Assembly: GCF_000471905.2 (NCBI RefSeq)
Contig: NW_006499751.1
Coordinates: 3,312,526-3,376,525, forward strand
Direction: 5' to 3'
DNA from: Amborella trichopoda
Taxonomy: Eukaryota > Streptophyta > Magnoliopsida > Amborellales > Amborellaceae
DNA: 64,000 nucleotides
Shown: positions 48,072 to 59,733 of the stretch, in pieces
How the letters are laid out: each line of letters begins with the position of its first letter
Position numbering within the stretch: the stretch's first letter is position 1
Translations under genes and position numbers: made by a program
The notes under the pieces: model-generated
What the model was told of the DNA's origin: nothing
Database searches by the model: none
The model's input: only the letters and a program-made list of their open reading frames with translations

Positions 48072-50060
48072 TAGTATTTCAAAAAGTGCTAGGCGGCACC
48101 CAGGCAGCCATGGAGGTCCATGCCGCCTAGCGCCTAGGCAGGCGCCCAGAACCTAGGCGGCCCAATTGAAAAAAAAAAAAAACTGATGAGTGATGACCGA
48201 TAATGATTCATATATAAGAATTTTGATAATCCATAAGATCACAATCCCAATTAAAAAAAAGATAGAAGTCGAGAAGAGAATTTTGATAATCCATACGACC
48301 ATAATTCATATTTTTATAGAATGCTAAAATAGTAAAATCATACAAGCATACACTAATAATCTAATACATTGTAGACTGTACACACAAAAGTTAGTTAGTA
48401 GAACTAGAAACTAAAAAGTAGAATTAGAAACTCAAAAAAAGAAAAAGAAAATATACAGAAATTAAAAAATTATACAGTCTAGGACACAATAGTTAACACT
48501 CAACAGTCAACAATCAATTCTCAACACCAATATCTTCACTTTTTAGTCAGCATCATCAGAAGGAATGGGGTAAGCTTCATCATATGCATCAGAATCGAGG
48601 CTATCATCATCAAAGTCATCTCCCTCTTCAATATAACGCTCGTCCTCCTCTGTTTCTTCTGAGTCTGCCTCTTCTTTCTCCTCTTCTTCTACCCCCCTCT
48701 TGCTAGTATGTGCGGATGATGCCCTAAGAGTCTTGGCTGCTCTACACTTTTTTATCTTTTTGTGTTTTCCTGGACTCAAATATTGTATAATTTTCTCCCT
48801 GGTAGTCTCAGGACCATTTTTACATGGGGCAACAGCCCCCTTAACACCGGCAATGTATTTTTTAAACCGGAAAATGCCCTCATTAGTATCATTTCCACAA
48901 TAATTATATTTAATATGACTTTTGTCATTCGGATTTGGGTTATAACTATACTTCCAACCTGGATCACCACTTCTAGAAAAACTTGGAGAAGATATTTCTA
49001 TAGAACAAGACTCATTTTCATCATTTTTTTGTTCTTTTAAATTCAGAAGTTGTCTAATCTCTTCCTGAATAGCTTCAGAAACCTTTTTAAAAGTAGCAAC
49101 ATTTTCTTCGATACTGGCAAGATTTTCTTGAATCGGTTAATACCCCAATTGGTAACTTTTTTACAAAAATTATACCTTATACTCTTTTTATCATTTGGTT
49201 TTGGGTTATAGTCATACTTCCAACCCGGATCACTTCCTCTAGAAGTAACAAAAATAGATATATTCAAATGAGAAGGATTTTGTTTCTGTTTTTGTTTTAT
49301 AGAACTCATATATTACTTAATCTCATCTCTGATAGCTTCAGGAACATTTTTACATGTTTCTTAAATCGGTTTGTGCCCCATTTCATATCATTCTTCACAA
49401 AAATTGCATCTAATGCAATTTTTGTCATTTGGATTCAAGTTATATCCATATTTCCATTTCGGATATCCACTTCGACTAGATATTAAAGAAGACATTTCAA
49501 AATAAAACAAGCAATCTAAAAAATAATTTTTTGCATTTACTTTGATTGCTCGAACTCCAAACTCCCACCTCTGAGATGTTTTCTGGAGCTAAAATAATAA
49601 AAAATACCCTCTAATAGGATTATAAAACTCCAAAACTAAATTAAATCTACCTTGGTGATGTTTGGATCCATTTTTTGTAACTTTGAGACATACTTCGATC
49701 TAATGAAAGTCACAAAATTTAGTTTCTTAATGTTTCTTTCTCTCTAAAATGGGTTATTGTGGGTTTAGGTTTGAAATGAACCTACAACCCATCCTTCAAA
49801 CCTTTAATATTTAAAAAAAGAATCAAGACAACGAAAAATAAACTAAAATAAAATAAAATAAAATAAAATTCCACCCCTAGGTCGGAACAAGCTTTCGACA
49901 GCCGCCTAGGGCTGGGCGCTGGGTACCCGCCTAGGCGGGTTCCTTATCGCTGAGGCGGCTGCTCAAGGACTGCTGCCCAGTTTGGCCGCCTAGGCTTGGG
50001 TGATGCGCCCAAGCCTTCCGGACCACCTAAGCACTGGGAGGTCCGTTTTTTTTAACACTG
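48072..50060 (-). mobile_element. hAT transposon with BED-finger remnant
   Basis: The ends are TAGTATTTCAAAAA and, on the other strand, CAGTGTTAAAAAAA, followed on both sides by GC-rich GCCTAGGCG-type subterminal DNA. Flanks CTCACAAT (48064-48071) and CTCATAAT (50061-50068) form an 8-base duplication with one mismatch, as hAT elements make. The interior encodes, on the minus strand, three BED-type finger copies and an acidic tail, without a transposase catalytic core. About 2 kb, non-autonomous, inserted into the old Ty3-type element. Confidence 0.82.
48543..49494 (-). pseudogene. Three tandem BED-type zinc-finger copies plus basic and acidic tail
   Basis: Reading the minus strand, copy 1 (49494 to about 49330) has PKWKYGYNLNPNDKNCIRCN followed by FC, so its CxxC pair is intact, and a stop soon after. 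Copy 2 (about 49240-49060) has SDPGWKYDYNPKPNDKKSIR, then YNFC and INRFKK, with a frameshift. Copy 3 (about 48985-48770) has SGDPGWKYSYNPNPNDKSHI, then KYNYCGN, GIFRFKKYIAGVKGAVAPCK. In copies 2 and 3 the first Cys is Tyr. A basic stretch (SPGKHKKIKKCRAAKTLRAS) and an acidic C-terminus (EEEEKEEADSEETEEDE, stop at 48543) follow. BED fingers bind DNA in hAT transposases; the RNase H-like core and dimerisation domain are missing. Confidence 0.75.
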
Positions 50061-50068
50061 CTCATAAT

Positions 50069-51742
50069 CATGATCCAAAGTGATAGTCAATAGGAGTCAT
50101 GCTATCTTTGAGCCGATTACACTCAATGTTGTAGTCACTCCAATTTTACTTGAGATACTGCCAGTGTAGTTATGTTTGACTTTAGGCCTTTTTCTTGGGG
50201 TCTGATTCTCTAATCTAATGGGAGCTTGATTCAGAAGAATTGATAAAATGATGAATTCCTAACTAATTGAACTTATTGTTCACATTCGATTCTAATTTTT
50301 CGGGTCTACAGGCCTTTTGTTTTAGGAATTTATGGGTTAGTTTTTCTCTTTGTTGTCTTGAGGATTGCAAGCATGATAATCCAAGATTTGGTGGCAACAG
50401 AAACATAATATCCAAGCCTCCATGAAACTCCATTTTTAAAAACATTTTAGAAGGTTTTTAAAATTGGTAGGAGTTTGAAATAGATACAGAGTTTCAGGCT
50501 ATTTTTTAACCAAAGAAATTAAGGATTTTGGAACCTTCATGAAACACATAGGGGAAATTTCGAAGATAGGAGATAATTTTTTGGAAACAGGTTTGGTAAG
50601 CAGTTTAGGCTTATGCTACGAGGGAGATCTCTCTTCTCTCTCTCTCTCTCTCACTCTCTCTCTCTCTCTTTGTTTTTTTTTAACATGAGCTTGTCTTGTC
50701 GAGCCTCCGCTTGGGAACTTCAGGCCGAGGAATCATCGAGTACTCCTCCTTCCAACCTTGGCTCTTTGTGACACAACTCAAGGGAGAGTTTTTTCTTGAA
50801 GTTTCTGAGCATGCCAGTGTCTTGGATAATGTGGGATATTGCTTTTGAGTGCTCAAAATCTCCTTGGACTTTCAATTTTGTTCCTCCACTTACCTACCAT
50901 TTGAAGTTTTTATAGTCGTGGTTTTTCAAACTTACTTTGATTTTTTTTCACGTTTTATATCATTTTGACTTGGGACGAGAAGAATTTTTAAGTAGTTTGG
51001 AGAAGAGACAAAAAGATACAGAAGTTCAATTTTTTGTGTCTGCCAAGATTCTATTTCAGGTGTTCAGCCTAATGGCATTTCTTTCAACGTTAGAGATTCC
51101 TAGCGGATTTTTTTTTCTTTACCCTAGAGTCCCTTTCGGGTGTTCAACCGCGTGGTTTTTTTTTCTTACGCACGGGATTTTTTTGGATTTTTTTTTTTTT
51201 TTTTACTTTTTGAAGAAGAAGAGTTAGTTGTGTTTTTCCTTCTTGTGGTACTTCATCTTAGAAACACATGTGAACTCGATCGTCATTCCTTCTTTCTGGC
51301 GGCAAGGAGATTCTAACATTGGTTATCTTAGGATTTTCTTTTCCTCTTGTACTTCTTTGAGAAGGTTGTTGAATTGTTATTGAGTTCTTCTTCCTTGAAT
51401 TTCTTCATTTGGGCTTTGATTTTGATACTCGGAGTCACTCTCAGCTTCCTAGTCCTTCAGTCTCTTGCTCGTAGGCTAAGCATATATCATATCTCTTTTT
51501 TTTTTCAATCTTCTTGATTCCTTAGGCTGTCAATGCCATGGAGTAGGATACCTAAGCAGAGCGTGGATGCCCCACTCTGTTTATTTGAAAGGGAGGAGTA
51601 AGTGATCATCGTACGCCTTTTTTATGACCTTTTTTCAGTTGCAACTTCATGTTGCTTTTGGGGAGTATATTTTCTGAAGGCATGTTGGGAGTCACCAGGT
51701 AAAGAGTGGGTCTCAACAACTACCCCTACTATATTATCATCA
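50069..51742. other. Interior of the Ty3-type element, no recognised coding
   Basis: T-rich sequence with a (CT)n run at 50635-50669 and T tracts near 51110-51205. Nothing else supported. Confidence 0.4.
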
Positions 51743-53700
51743 TCAAAATCCCTCTATTAAGTGGTTTGATGAGGCTGCCCCTGTAGGGTCTTCTCCATTG
51801 GATGAGACCGTCCCCATTAGCATGTTGGAGTGGAAAATTTTTGCAACATTCTCACTAGATGTGACATCCCTATCGAACTGGTAGATGGGACTGCGCATGT
51901 TGGATCTTCTTTTTCTTCTTGAATATGGGCTGCCCCAAGTAGTGGAATCGTGCCACTGCCCCAATGTTCTTCTTGGGGTTCTTCATCCCAGATAGGCAGG
52001 TTATCCTGGAAATCTTGAGAGTACGACCCAGGTGGTCCCCTTAGAACTTCTAAGGGTTCTAACTCTTGCAGAGATGTTGAATTCTTGATAATAGTCAGAT
52101 TTGGGTCCTTCACTTCATCTGTGTTGATTGGTGGATTGACCTTAGAGGTTGATGTATTTGATTGCTCTAGGCTTGACTCTTCATCCCAAATAGGTAGGTT
52201 CGCTAAGAAATCGGTTGAAGGTAGCCTAGGCGGGCCCCTTAGGATTTTTAGAGGTTCCATTTCTTTCATTCATTCTTGAGATGATGAACCTTCTTTTGGG
52301 AGATAGTTCAACTGAATCATCTAGGCTTGACTCCTTTGTTTCTTCTTAGATTGCACTTTCAAGATTAATGTATTTCTCACTAATGTAGTCTTGGGAATTC
52401 GTAGCTTCAGGATCTCAGTTGAGCTCACGGATGACTTGAGCCACCTGTGGGTCACCCACTGCATTAATTTGAAAGATTGACTGATTAAGTCATTTTCTTT
52501 TCTGGTGACATGTATCACAAAGATATCTTGGATTTTATGTGAGCTCATATCTTCAATTGGAATCAAGATTTTTCTTAAATTTTCCTCATTTTCTTGAGTT
52601 TCAGAATTCTGGCTATGGTTATTCTCCCCATTTGGATTATTTGCCCCTGCCCCACTGTCTAGGACATGGATGTCTTGAGTCTCCTGCAAGTTAGTTCCTT
52701 CCACTTCAATTGGAACTTCCTTCGAGGAAGTTTGCTCTTTCATTCTTTCTTGGATCATGGGCCCTAGGCTAATGCAATATTTGGCATTTTGTTTATGAGA
52801 TTCCCTAGCCACAAGGTTTTGAATGAGTTCATGCTCATCTAGTATTTTTCCATGGGGTTGATATTTTAATCCCTTTGTATCTTCATATTCTCAACTTTTA
52901 CTAGGACAATTGGAATTGCTCCCTCCTTTTGTCAGTTGGAATTATCAAAGTTTATAGGAGCACCCCATGGATTAGACCCAAAGCTAAGGAAATTCTCATC
53001 ATTTGGTTTTTGAAATTCCTTAGTAACATGGGTCATTACCAATTCGGTCTTCATTTTCAAGGTGGTTTATTCATGTGCCCCAAGGCCATATTAGACGATT
53101 TTCAGGCTTGAGCAGAGATTTTGACTTATCAATCTTTATCAGATTAATATCAACTAAAACCTCTCCTTCTTCATCAGTTGTATCATCTGATATTACTTGG
53201 CTTTGCTTTGAGTAAGTCTCATATATATCCCTAAGCAATTCTAGTGATGGTTCCAACTTGGGATCGACTTCACATTCTTCAATTGTCATTTTTTTAGAGA
53301 CACATTTAGATGAATATTCATTGTAGTGTTCCATCATGACTTCATTTGACTCTTACCCCAACATTGTTTCATTGGGCTCTTGTCCTAGTGTGACTAGTGA
53401 CCGATCTCGAGCCCTTTCTTTTGCTCTCTCATAATGTGAAATCATATTGATCATCAAGTCAAAAGAGAAAGGCCGAATACTTCTACTGAAGTAGAGTTTA
53501 TTAGGAGTTTGAGTTGGGTATTTAGTAACCACCTCTTAAAACTAGGCCAGGGGTTGTCCATAGAGGGTGTCCTGATACATAGCCTTGAGACAATGCGATT
53601 TCTCTTCAAGTGCAGGAACAATTTTATATGGTACTTTTGATGCACTTGTATCCTCGGTATGAATAATGAAGGAGTCAGTCATAACCTGATCTCACTGTTA
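51743..53700 (-). pseudogene. Degenerate protein-coding tract inside the Ty3-type element
   Basis: Several minus-strand frames (53337-53071, 52812-52321, 52269-51817) are acidic and Ser/Asn-rich. A motif occurs twice about 70 residues apart: EMEPLKILRGPPRLPSTDFL ending NLPIWDEE, and ELEPLEVLRGPPGSYSQDFQ ending NLPIWDEE. I do not recognise the family. It could be an accessory protein of the retroelement or a captured gene. Broken, with several interruptions. Confidence 0.5.
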
Positions 53701-56540
53701 CCAAAAACGCCTGCGAACTACGGAAGCACTGTAGAAATAAGCCTATGTTTTGGTAAACTAAAAAAAATGTCAGATCGGCTTCAAAATGCATGAGAGGGTA
53801 GCTTTGGATGCCATAAGGATACTCGTCAAGTTTTGTCACAATCTAACAAGTTTTAAGCCAATCGGGATGAAACTCGGTTCCCAATTCCAGTTTATATAAT
53901 GTTGAAAAAGTACCTTATAACTAGGGCCCTATTACCGAAGCCTCTTACGGCCATCAGACCATTTCCATTAGATCCGGAACGTCCAAAAATCCCAATATAC
54001 CATTTTTTGGTTTATCCAGACCTTCTAGGACAATTCTGGACCTAATTTACCATAAATTGGTGGGTTTTATACTACTTTGGTGTAGCATCGGTGAACTAGT
54101 TTCTATTTATGAAAAATGTGATTTTTAATTTCGAGATTATTTTGTAATGGCCATAACTTGCTTATTTCAAGGCCAATTGCTCTCAAATTTGGACATGTTC
54201 AAGAGTCTGCTAGTTTGATATATGGCACGCCTCGTGACGATGCCCGAGACGGGAGAATTTTTAGAGAGAAGTTGAGTTTTGAAACTCATGTATTGTAGAT
54301 TTTTAAAGAGAAACATCTAATTGTTCAAGAAGCCATATCTTGAAGCCCCAACACCAGATCGTTGCAAATATGGGTTTGTTGCGATTGTATTTCCATGGGC
54401 TTCAATATGATATAGAACTTGCACGTGATCGGAGATCAAAAGACAATTAATTTCGAGTTTAAAAAATACAAGTTTTTCGATCGTCGAAATCCCATTTTTT
54501 GGCGACCTCCCCAATTTGAAAAGTGCTTGAACAATGACTAAATCAGACATTTTTTATTGCAAAACAATCGTGACAAAGTCTTCTTTAAGTTCTGATAAAA
54601 AAGAAGACTAGAGACGGGACATATTGTTCTATATCGATGATCGAAAATGCACAAGTTTATGAACTTGGCCGGATTTTGGGATCGACTTCAAAACTCTGAA
54701 TCAAGCCAAATAATGGATATCAAAATGTTCAGGATAATGCGAGCAACAGTTCTACGGTGTTTGATAGTCCAAATTGTCACCGAAAGGGTCCAAAAAAGCT
54801 CCCGAGCCATATCAATGGCATGAGGCCCCTCCAAGAGGGATGGTGTGTCATTTTGCAAAAAGTGTCAAGGGGTAAAATGGTTATTTTGGTCAAAAGGGGA
54901 TTTTGTTTTAATTCATTTAATTGTTTATTTTTTAGCAATTTTGATGAGTTTTGAGCATCCACCCATGTTTCATGGGTGCCATATAAAGTGAATTGAATCA
55001 TTTGTAACCTAGTTTTGGAATATCAATTAAAACTTTGAGTTATTGTCTTTCAAGCTCTTGTTTGTGCCAACCTTCCAAGCTTAATAGAGAGGAGAGAGAA
55101 AACTTTGGTAATTGCCCTTGGACCATACCCTTCCGTATTCACTACTCCATAGTCCACTCTACAACTCCCTACTCCCTACACCATACACCTCCCTACTCCC
55201 TATTCCTTAGACTACTGTACACATTCCTATTCTCTACACCATACACCTCCCTACTCTTGAGACTACCATACACTTTCATAGTCCCTACACCATACATCTC
55301 CCCACTCCTTACATCCTAGACCATACACCACCCTAAATCCATACACCCTAGTCATCCTAACCCACTTAGGTTCACCCATACCTAAACCTAGACCCTAACC
55401 CTCTACCCCCAAGGTTCAAACTTACCTTCAAGAACACTTAAGAGGCCCAAGGGTACACCTAGCCATGGGCTTGAGCCTAGGTACCCGATCTATTATCTCT
55501 CCTCGCTCTTTCTTTCTCTCTTATCTCTCTTTTCTTTTTCTTTCTCTTTCTTCTCTCTTCTCTCTCTTGCTTTCATCTGTCTCTTTCTTTCCTCCCTCTC
55601 TCTCACATGGACCCACCATGGGTCTATGCTCTCATTCTCTTTCTTTCTCCCCCTTTCTTTCATCTCTCTTTTCCTCTCACAGGCCTGCGATGGGCATGTG
55701 CTTCTTCTCTCCTCCCTCTCTCTTATCTTTCCTCTCTCCCCTCCTTCCTCCCTCGCATGGGCTCGTGGTGGCCCCGTGTTTCCCTCTCTCTCCCTCTCTC
55801 TTCCCTTTCTCCTCCCTCCCCTCTCTCATCTCTTCATGGGCCTGCGGCAGGCCCGTGACTCTCTCTAACCTCTCTTTCTTTCTTCTCTCTTTTTACATCT
55901 CTCTCCCTATTGCTCTCTTCTCTCTTTCTCTCATAGACCCACGATGGTTCTGTGGTCTTCATTTCTCTCTCATCACCATCTCTCCTCTCTCCTCTCTTAC
56001 ATAAACCCACAATAGGTTTGTGATTCTGCTCTCTCTTGCCCCTATCTCTCTCTCCCTCTTACTCTCTTCTCTATCCCTCTCACGGACCCATAGCGGGTCC
56101 GTGACCTTCGTCTGTCTCTCAGCCCTTATCCCTCCCTCTCATGTCTCACTCTCTCTTTCATCTCTCTCTATCTCTTTCTTGTTTTCATATTCTATTTCTC
56201 AATTTTAAAAGCTCTCTCTCTCTCTCTTACCCTCTCTTTCTCTTTCTAAACTTTTAAAACTCTCTCTTCATTTCTCTTCCTCTCTCTTCTTCAATTCAGA
56301 CGCCTTAGTTATGGTCTTTGAGTGACGACTTCTTAGAGTGTCCAGCTCTCAGATCATCCTCCTACCCCTCTTCAGGTGTCTGATTTGTGAGAGGTCCCAT
56401 TCCTCTCTCTCATCTTTTCCTTATCTTCTTTTCTCCTGTCTTGATCTCTTATTTCTCTCTCTTCTCTCCGACTTAGACACTTTATTTAGGGTATTTGAAT
56501 GATGAATTTTTAAAGAGCTCGACTCTTAGATCATCCTCCT
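53701..56540. other. Interior of the Ty3-type element, CT-rich part
   Basis: 53701-54760 is unassigned. 54900-55075 reads like a plus-strand promoter region with CATATAAAG near 54981. 55120-55330 repeats CTACTCC(C/T)TA and ACCATACAC(C/T)TCCC. 55480-56300 is dominated by CTCTCT with recurring GGGCCTGTG/CGTG-like GC patches. Long open frames in it are low-complexity. Confidence 0.5.
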
Positions 56541-56650
56541 ACCCCCTTATTTTTGGTTACTTTCTTTACCCCCTTATTTTTGGTTACTTTCTTTACCCTC
56601 TTATTTTTGGTTACTTTCTTTACCCTTTTATTTTTGGTTACTTTCTTTAG
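56541..56650 (+). repeat. 27-bp minisatellite, four copies
   Basis: The unit TTATTTTTGGTTACTTTCTT plus TACCCYC starts at 56547, 56574, 56601 and 56628 with at most one or two changes. Confidence 0.95.
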
Positions 56651-57230
56651 GAGGCTCTTTGGGTAAGGATATCTTGACTTTCTAGACCTGCGACTTCACT
56701 ACCTTAAAATCCTCTGGGATACTTGGGTTTCAAGCCTAGTATCTTTTATCGTCATTGGTAATATCTCTAAGAGAGGTTATGTTGAAAGGCTGCTCAATTT
56801 CTGGTTCAATTCCCTCCTTTCTTTTCTCTATTTCTTCTTCTCTATCTATTCTCAATCTCTCTAACCTTCAGACCAGAATCCCCCAATCTACCTAAGAATT
56901 ACCCAATAGGAGGAGGTTACAAGAGGTGAACTACCAGAGCCATCATCAGTTACGAGTTCCAATAGTGTATAGCAGAGTGAGGGGGTCGAATTCAAACGAC
57001 ACTGCAAGGATAGCCAAAGGGCTTTCGAAATTATCTCAAGGGGCCTACGGCTCGGACACGTCCCACAAACTCAACCAGCGAGTTAGGTATTTGTATACCT
57101 CCTTGTCGTTTTAAAATCCTCTCATTGTTGGTACCTATCCGTACCTAGCACACGTGTACATAGGCCTGCGGTTGTTTGAGAGGGGGTTATCGAGTACGCG
57201 AGCGACGAAAATCTAGGCCTGACCAGGGTG

Positions 57231-57375
57231 GTGCAGCCCTAGTTAGGCAACATCAACTTTAGAGCTAGACAAAAATGGATAGTGCACCCCTAGTTGGGCA
57301 ATGTCACCCTTAGACTTGGGACATTTATGGAAGGTGCACTCTTTGATTGGGCAGCATCTACCCTAGACTTTGATG
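57231..57375 (+). repeat. Tandem repeat, about 50 bp unit, three copies
   Basis: Units begin GTGCA(G/C)CC(C)CTAGTT(A/G)GGCAA or variants at about 57231, 57282 and 57334, each followed by a TTAGA(G/C)(C/T)T(A/G)G(A/G) block. Degenerate. Confidence 0.65.
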
Positions 57376-58242
57376 GAGATGTGGAAAAATCAACACTCAG
57401 TGATGTGTGTACAGTAAGCGATCAAAATGCATATGCAAAAAACAACTTAATCTCTAATGCAAGATAATCATGAATTAAAGAAGATATAGTCTAATCAAGA
57501 TGTGGTCCAAAACTTAGGTTAGCTGTAAAAGTTAAAAAAACAGGATGGAAAAAAATCTAATTTAAACAAGATAAGATAAGAGAAGATCTTTTTTTAATTT
57601 TATTCTTTTATTCCTTTCTTCTTCTTCTTTTTCGTTTTTCTTTTTTATCTATTTTAAGAAAGAAGACAAACACATCTTTCCAAAATGAGATAATATAAAG
57701 ATGTACCTAAAGAAGATAGAGATGCTTGAAGAAAATAAAGACGTTCTTTCAAGAAGATAAAGATTAAGAGAAGACATCTTAAATTTTATGAAGATGAGAT
57801 TCTTTCAAGAGAAAAGATAAGATCAAAGAGAAACAATAAAAATTATTGTCTAAAGAAGGAAGATAAAAGATTTTTTTTTTTTTGGAAGGCAAAGAGGCCT
57901 TAGAATGCAATTTTTTATTTATTTAAATTTCAGCAAAAATAGATTTTCTTTTTAATTTTTGGAAAACTTAAAGCCTTGGAATGCATTTTTATTTTTTTAC
58001 TCTTTTGTTTTACCTTGTTTTTTTTTTTCCAGGTAGAAGAAGTGTGTTTCTTTTTAATAGGTAGAAGAAGTGCAAAAAAATAAGAAACAAAGGCAAAGAT
58101 GATATGAGTGGAAAAAAGTATCAACTTTTTTTTATTTGTTATTTTTAAGAAACAGAAAGCATGCAAGGTAGGGTTGACATGTGTTCTTGTTATTAACGAA
58201 GATTATCAAAGCAATTATCAATGAGCATAATCTTTTGTTGGT
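57376..58242. other. Interior of the Ty3-type element
   Basis: Purine-rich (AAGAAGATAAAGA) sequence. No coding region supported. Confidence 0.4.
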
Positions 58243-58667
58243 AAGGGTGGCAATGAGTCGGGTCCGGCTAGACTTGGACCCAGGCCCGAATGTATTCAAG
58301 TCCAAATTTTGGACCCAAACTTGACCTGTCGGGTCTAAAAGTTGGACCCATACCTGTACCCGTCGGGTCTGGGGTTTGGTCGGGTTAATTGCCACCCTCA
58401 CTGTGAGTTTTCTTTTTTGTAGCCTACAATGGTGAACAACAAAGAACTAATTTTTTAGGGGTAGACGGTTAGAGAGAAAGAGATAGACATTCGAGATCCA
58501 AAGAGAGAGCTATGTCTCCAAGAAACTAAGATAGGAAGAATTTCAAAGATTTTTTGGCCTTTGGGTAAGCTAAAAATTCGGGACTAGGTACCCATCGGGT
58601 TGGGTATAACAGGACCCTCACCTGGACCCTGTGGGTATGGGTCGGGTTTGGCTCCATTGCCACCCCT
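58243..58667. mobile_element. hAT-type MITE with GGGTGGCAAT ends
   Basis: It starts AAGGGTGGCAATGAGTCGGG and ends CCATTGCCACCCCT. An extra inverted copy of the end (ATTGCCACCCT, 58388-58398) sits inside, so a short element of about 155 bp may be contained in it. Subterminal GTCGGGT repeats fit this widespread plant MITE type. No target duplication was found. Confidence 0.6.
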
Positions 58668-58805
58668 ACTTGTTTGGAATTGATGGACAGGGCAATGTGA
58701 TATTATTGACACACACTTGTATATATGTGAAAGTGTTGGTGTGCTATTGCATGTTGCGGATGCAAAGCATTAATTTCTATCATCAAACACATGCATGTCT
58801 AATAT

Positions 58806-59313
58806 GGGTAAGCTTTCTATACTTCTCCTACAGCATAAAACTTATATACTTTCTCCTATCCAACCGTCCATTTTGATTGGAGGGCTAAGATTGCCCCAAT
58901 CACAATGTCACGTCTTTACACTATTTTATTTTTAATTTTTTTTCTATAAACTATTTTGACACCAAAATTTGGACGTCCAATCCTCTATTAAACTCTCACC
59001 AGCGAAAAATAAATATTTTCAATAAAATAAATGACCTAAGTACCCCTGAATGATTCAAGGGGTACTTTGGTCATTATATTATATGGAAAATTATTTTTAA
59101 TATTTTTTATAGGTGCATCCCAATGAGAAGATGTCACATATCAAATTTCATATTCATACAATTTGTATAAAAAAAAAAAACTAAAATAAAATTCTTTGAG
59201 ACGTCGAGTCCAAGATCAAACAGTAAATGGCTCTCTTGATCCAAATTGGACGGCTGGATGGTAAGGGAAGCATAGATCTTCTATGCTATAGGAGAAGCAT
59301 AGAAACCTTTCCC
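58806..59313. mobile_element. Mutator-like MITE, copy 2
   Basis: Same family and orientation as 45781-46318: it starts GGGTAAGCTTTCTATACTTC and ends CTTTCCC. Flanks GTCTAATAT and ATGTAATAT match at 7 of 9 bases. 508 bp, non-coding. Confidence 0.8.
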
Positions 59314-59717
59314 ATGTAATATATGATGCATATGATACAACATGGCTTATTATCAAGTCGATTTTTTTCTTGGTTCTTTTAAAACTTACTTTGCTTAACG
59401 AAAATAAGAGAAGGGAAATAAGACAACCTCCACTGTGCCCAAAAGTTTTATGAGGCCATGTGCCAGTTTCCCGTGATGGAGCTAGATATTTGCTTAATTT
59501 TTAAATTTTTTAAGGGTCGAAGACCTCAGTTTAAGACTTTTTTTTTAAAAAAAAATTAATAAAAAAATATGGATTTTATCTAGGAAAGAAAATTTGCTAC
59601 TTTTTTTTCAAAATAAAAAGGCCTATTTTTATTTTTTTCTGTTGGAAAATAAATATGAGAAAAAAATAAATTGTTTTTTTTTTTTGAAGTCTAAAATATA
59701 GATCTGAAGCTCAAGGG

Positions 59718-59733
59718 CCTCCGGTGGACACCA
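59718..59733 (-). other. Primer-binding-site candidate of the Ty3-type element
   Basis: The minus strand reads TGGTGTCCACCGGAGG, placed three bases after the LTR end (...AAACA). Plant Tat-lineage elements carry similar TGG(C/T)G(C/T)CCACCG motifs here. The tRNA is not assigned. Confidence 0.5.

Noticed and set aside
54900-55075. Independent plus-strand LTR promoter
   Set aside because: A TATA-like CATATAAAG and a leader-like run are visible, but no second copy, primer site or duplication supports a separate LTR element.
55465-56208. Long Ser/Leu-rich plus-strand frames
   Set aside because: Low-complexity CTCTCT DNA gives open frames in several registers; no domain pattern.
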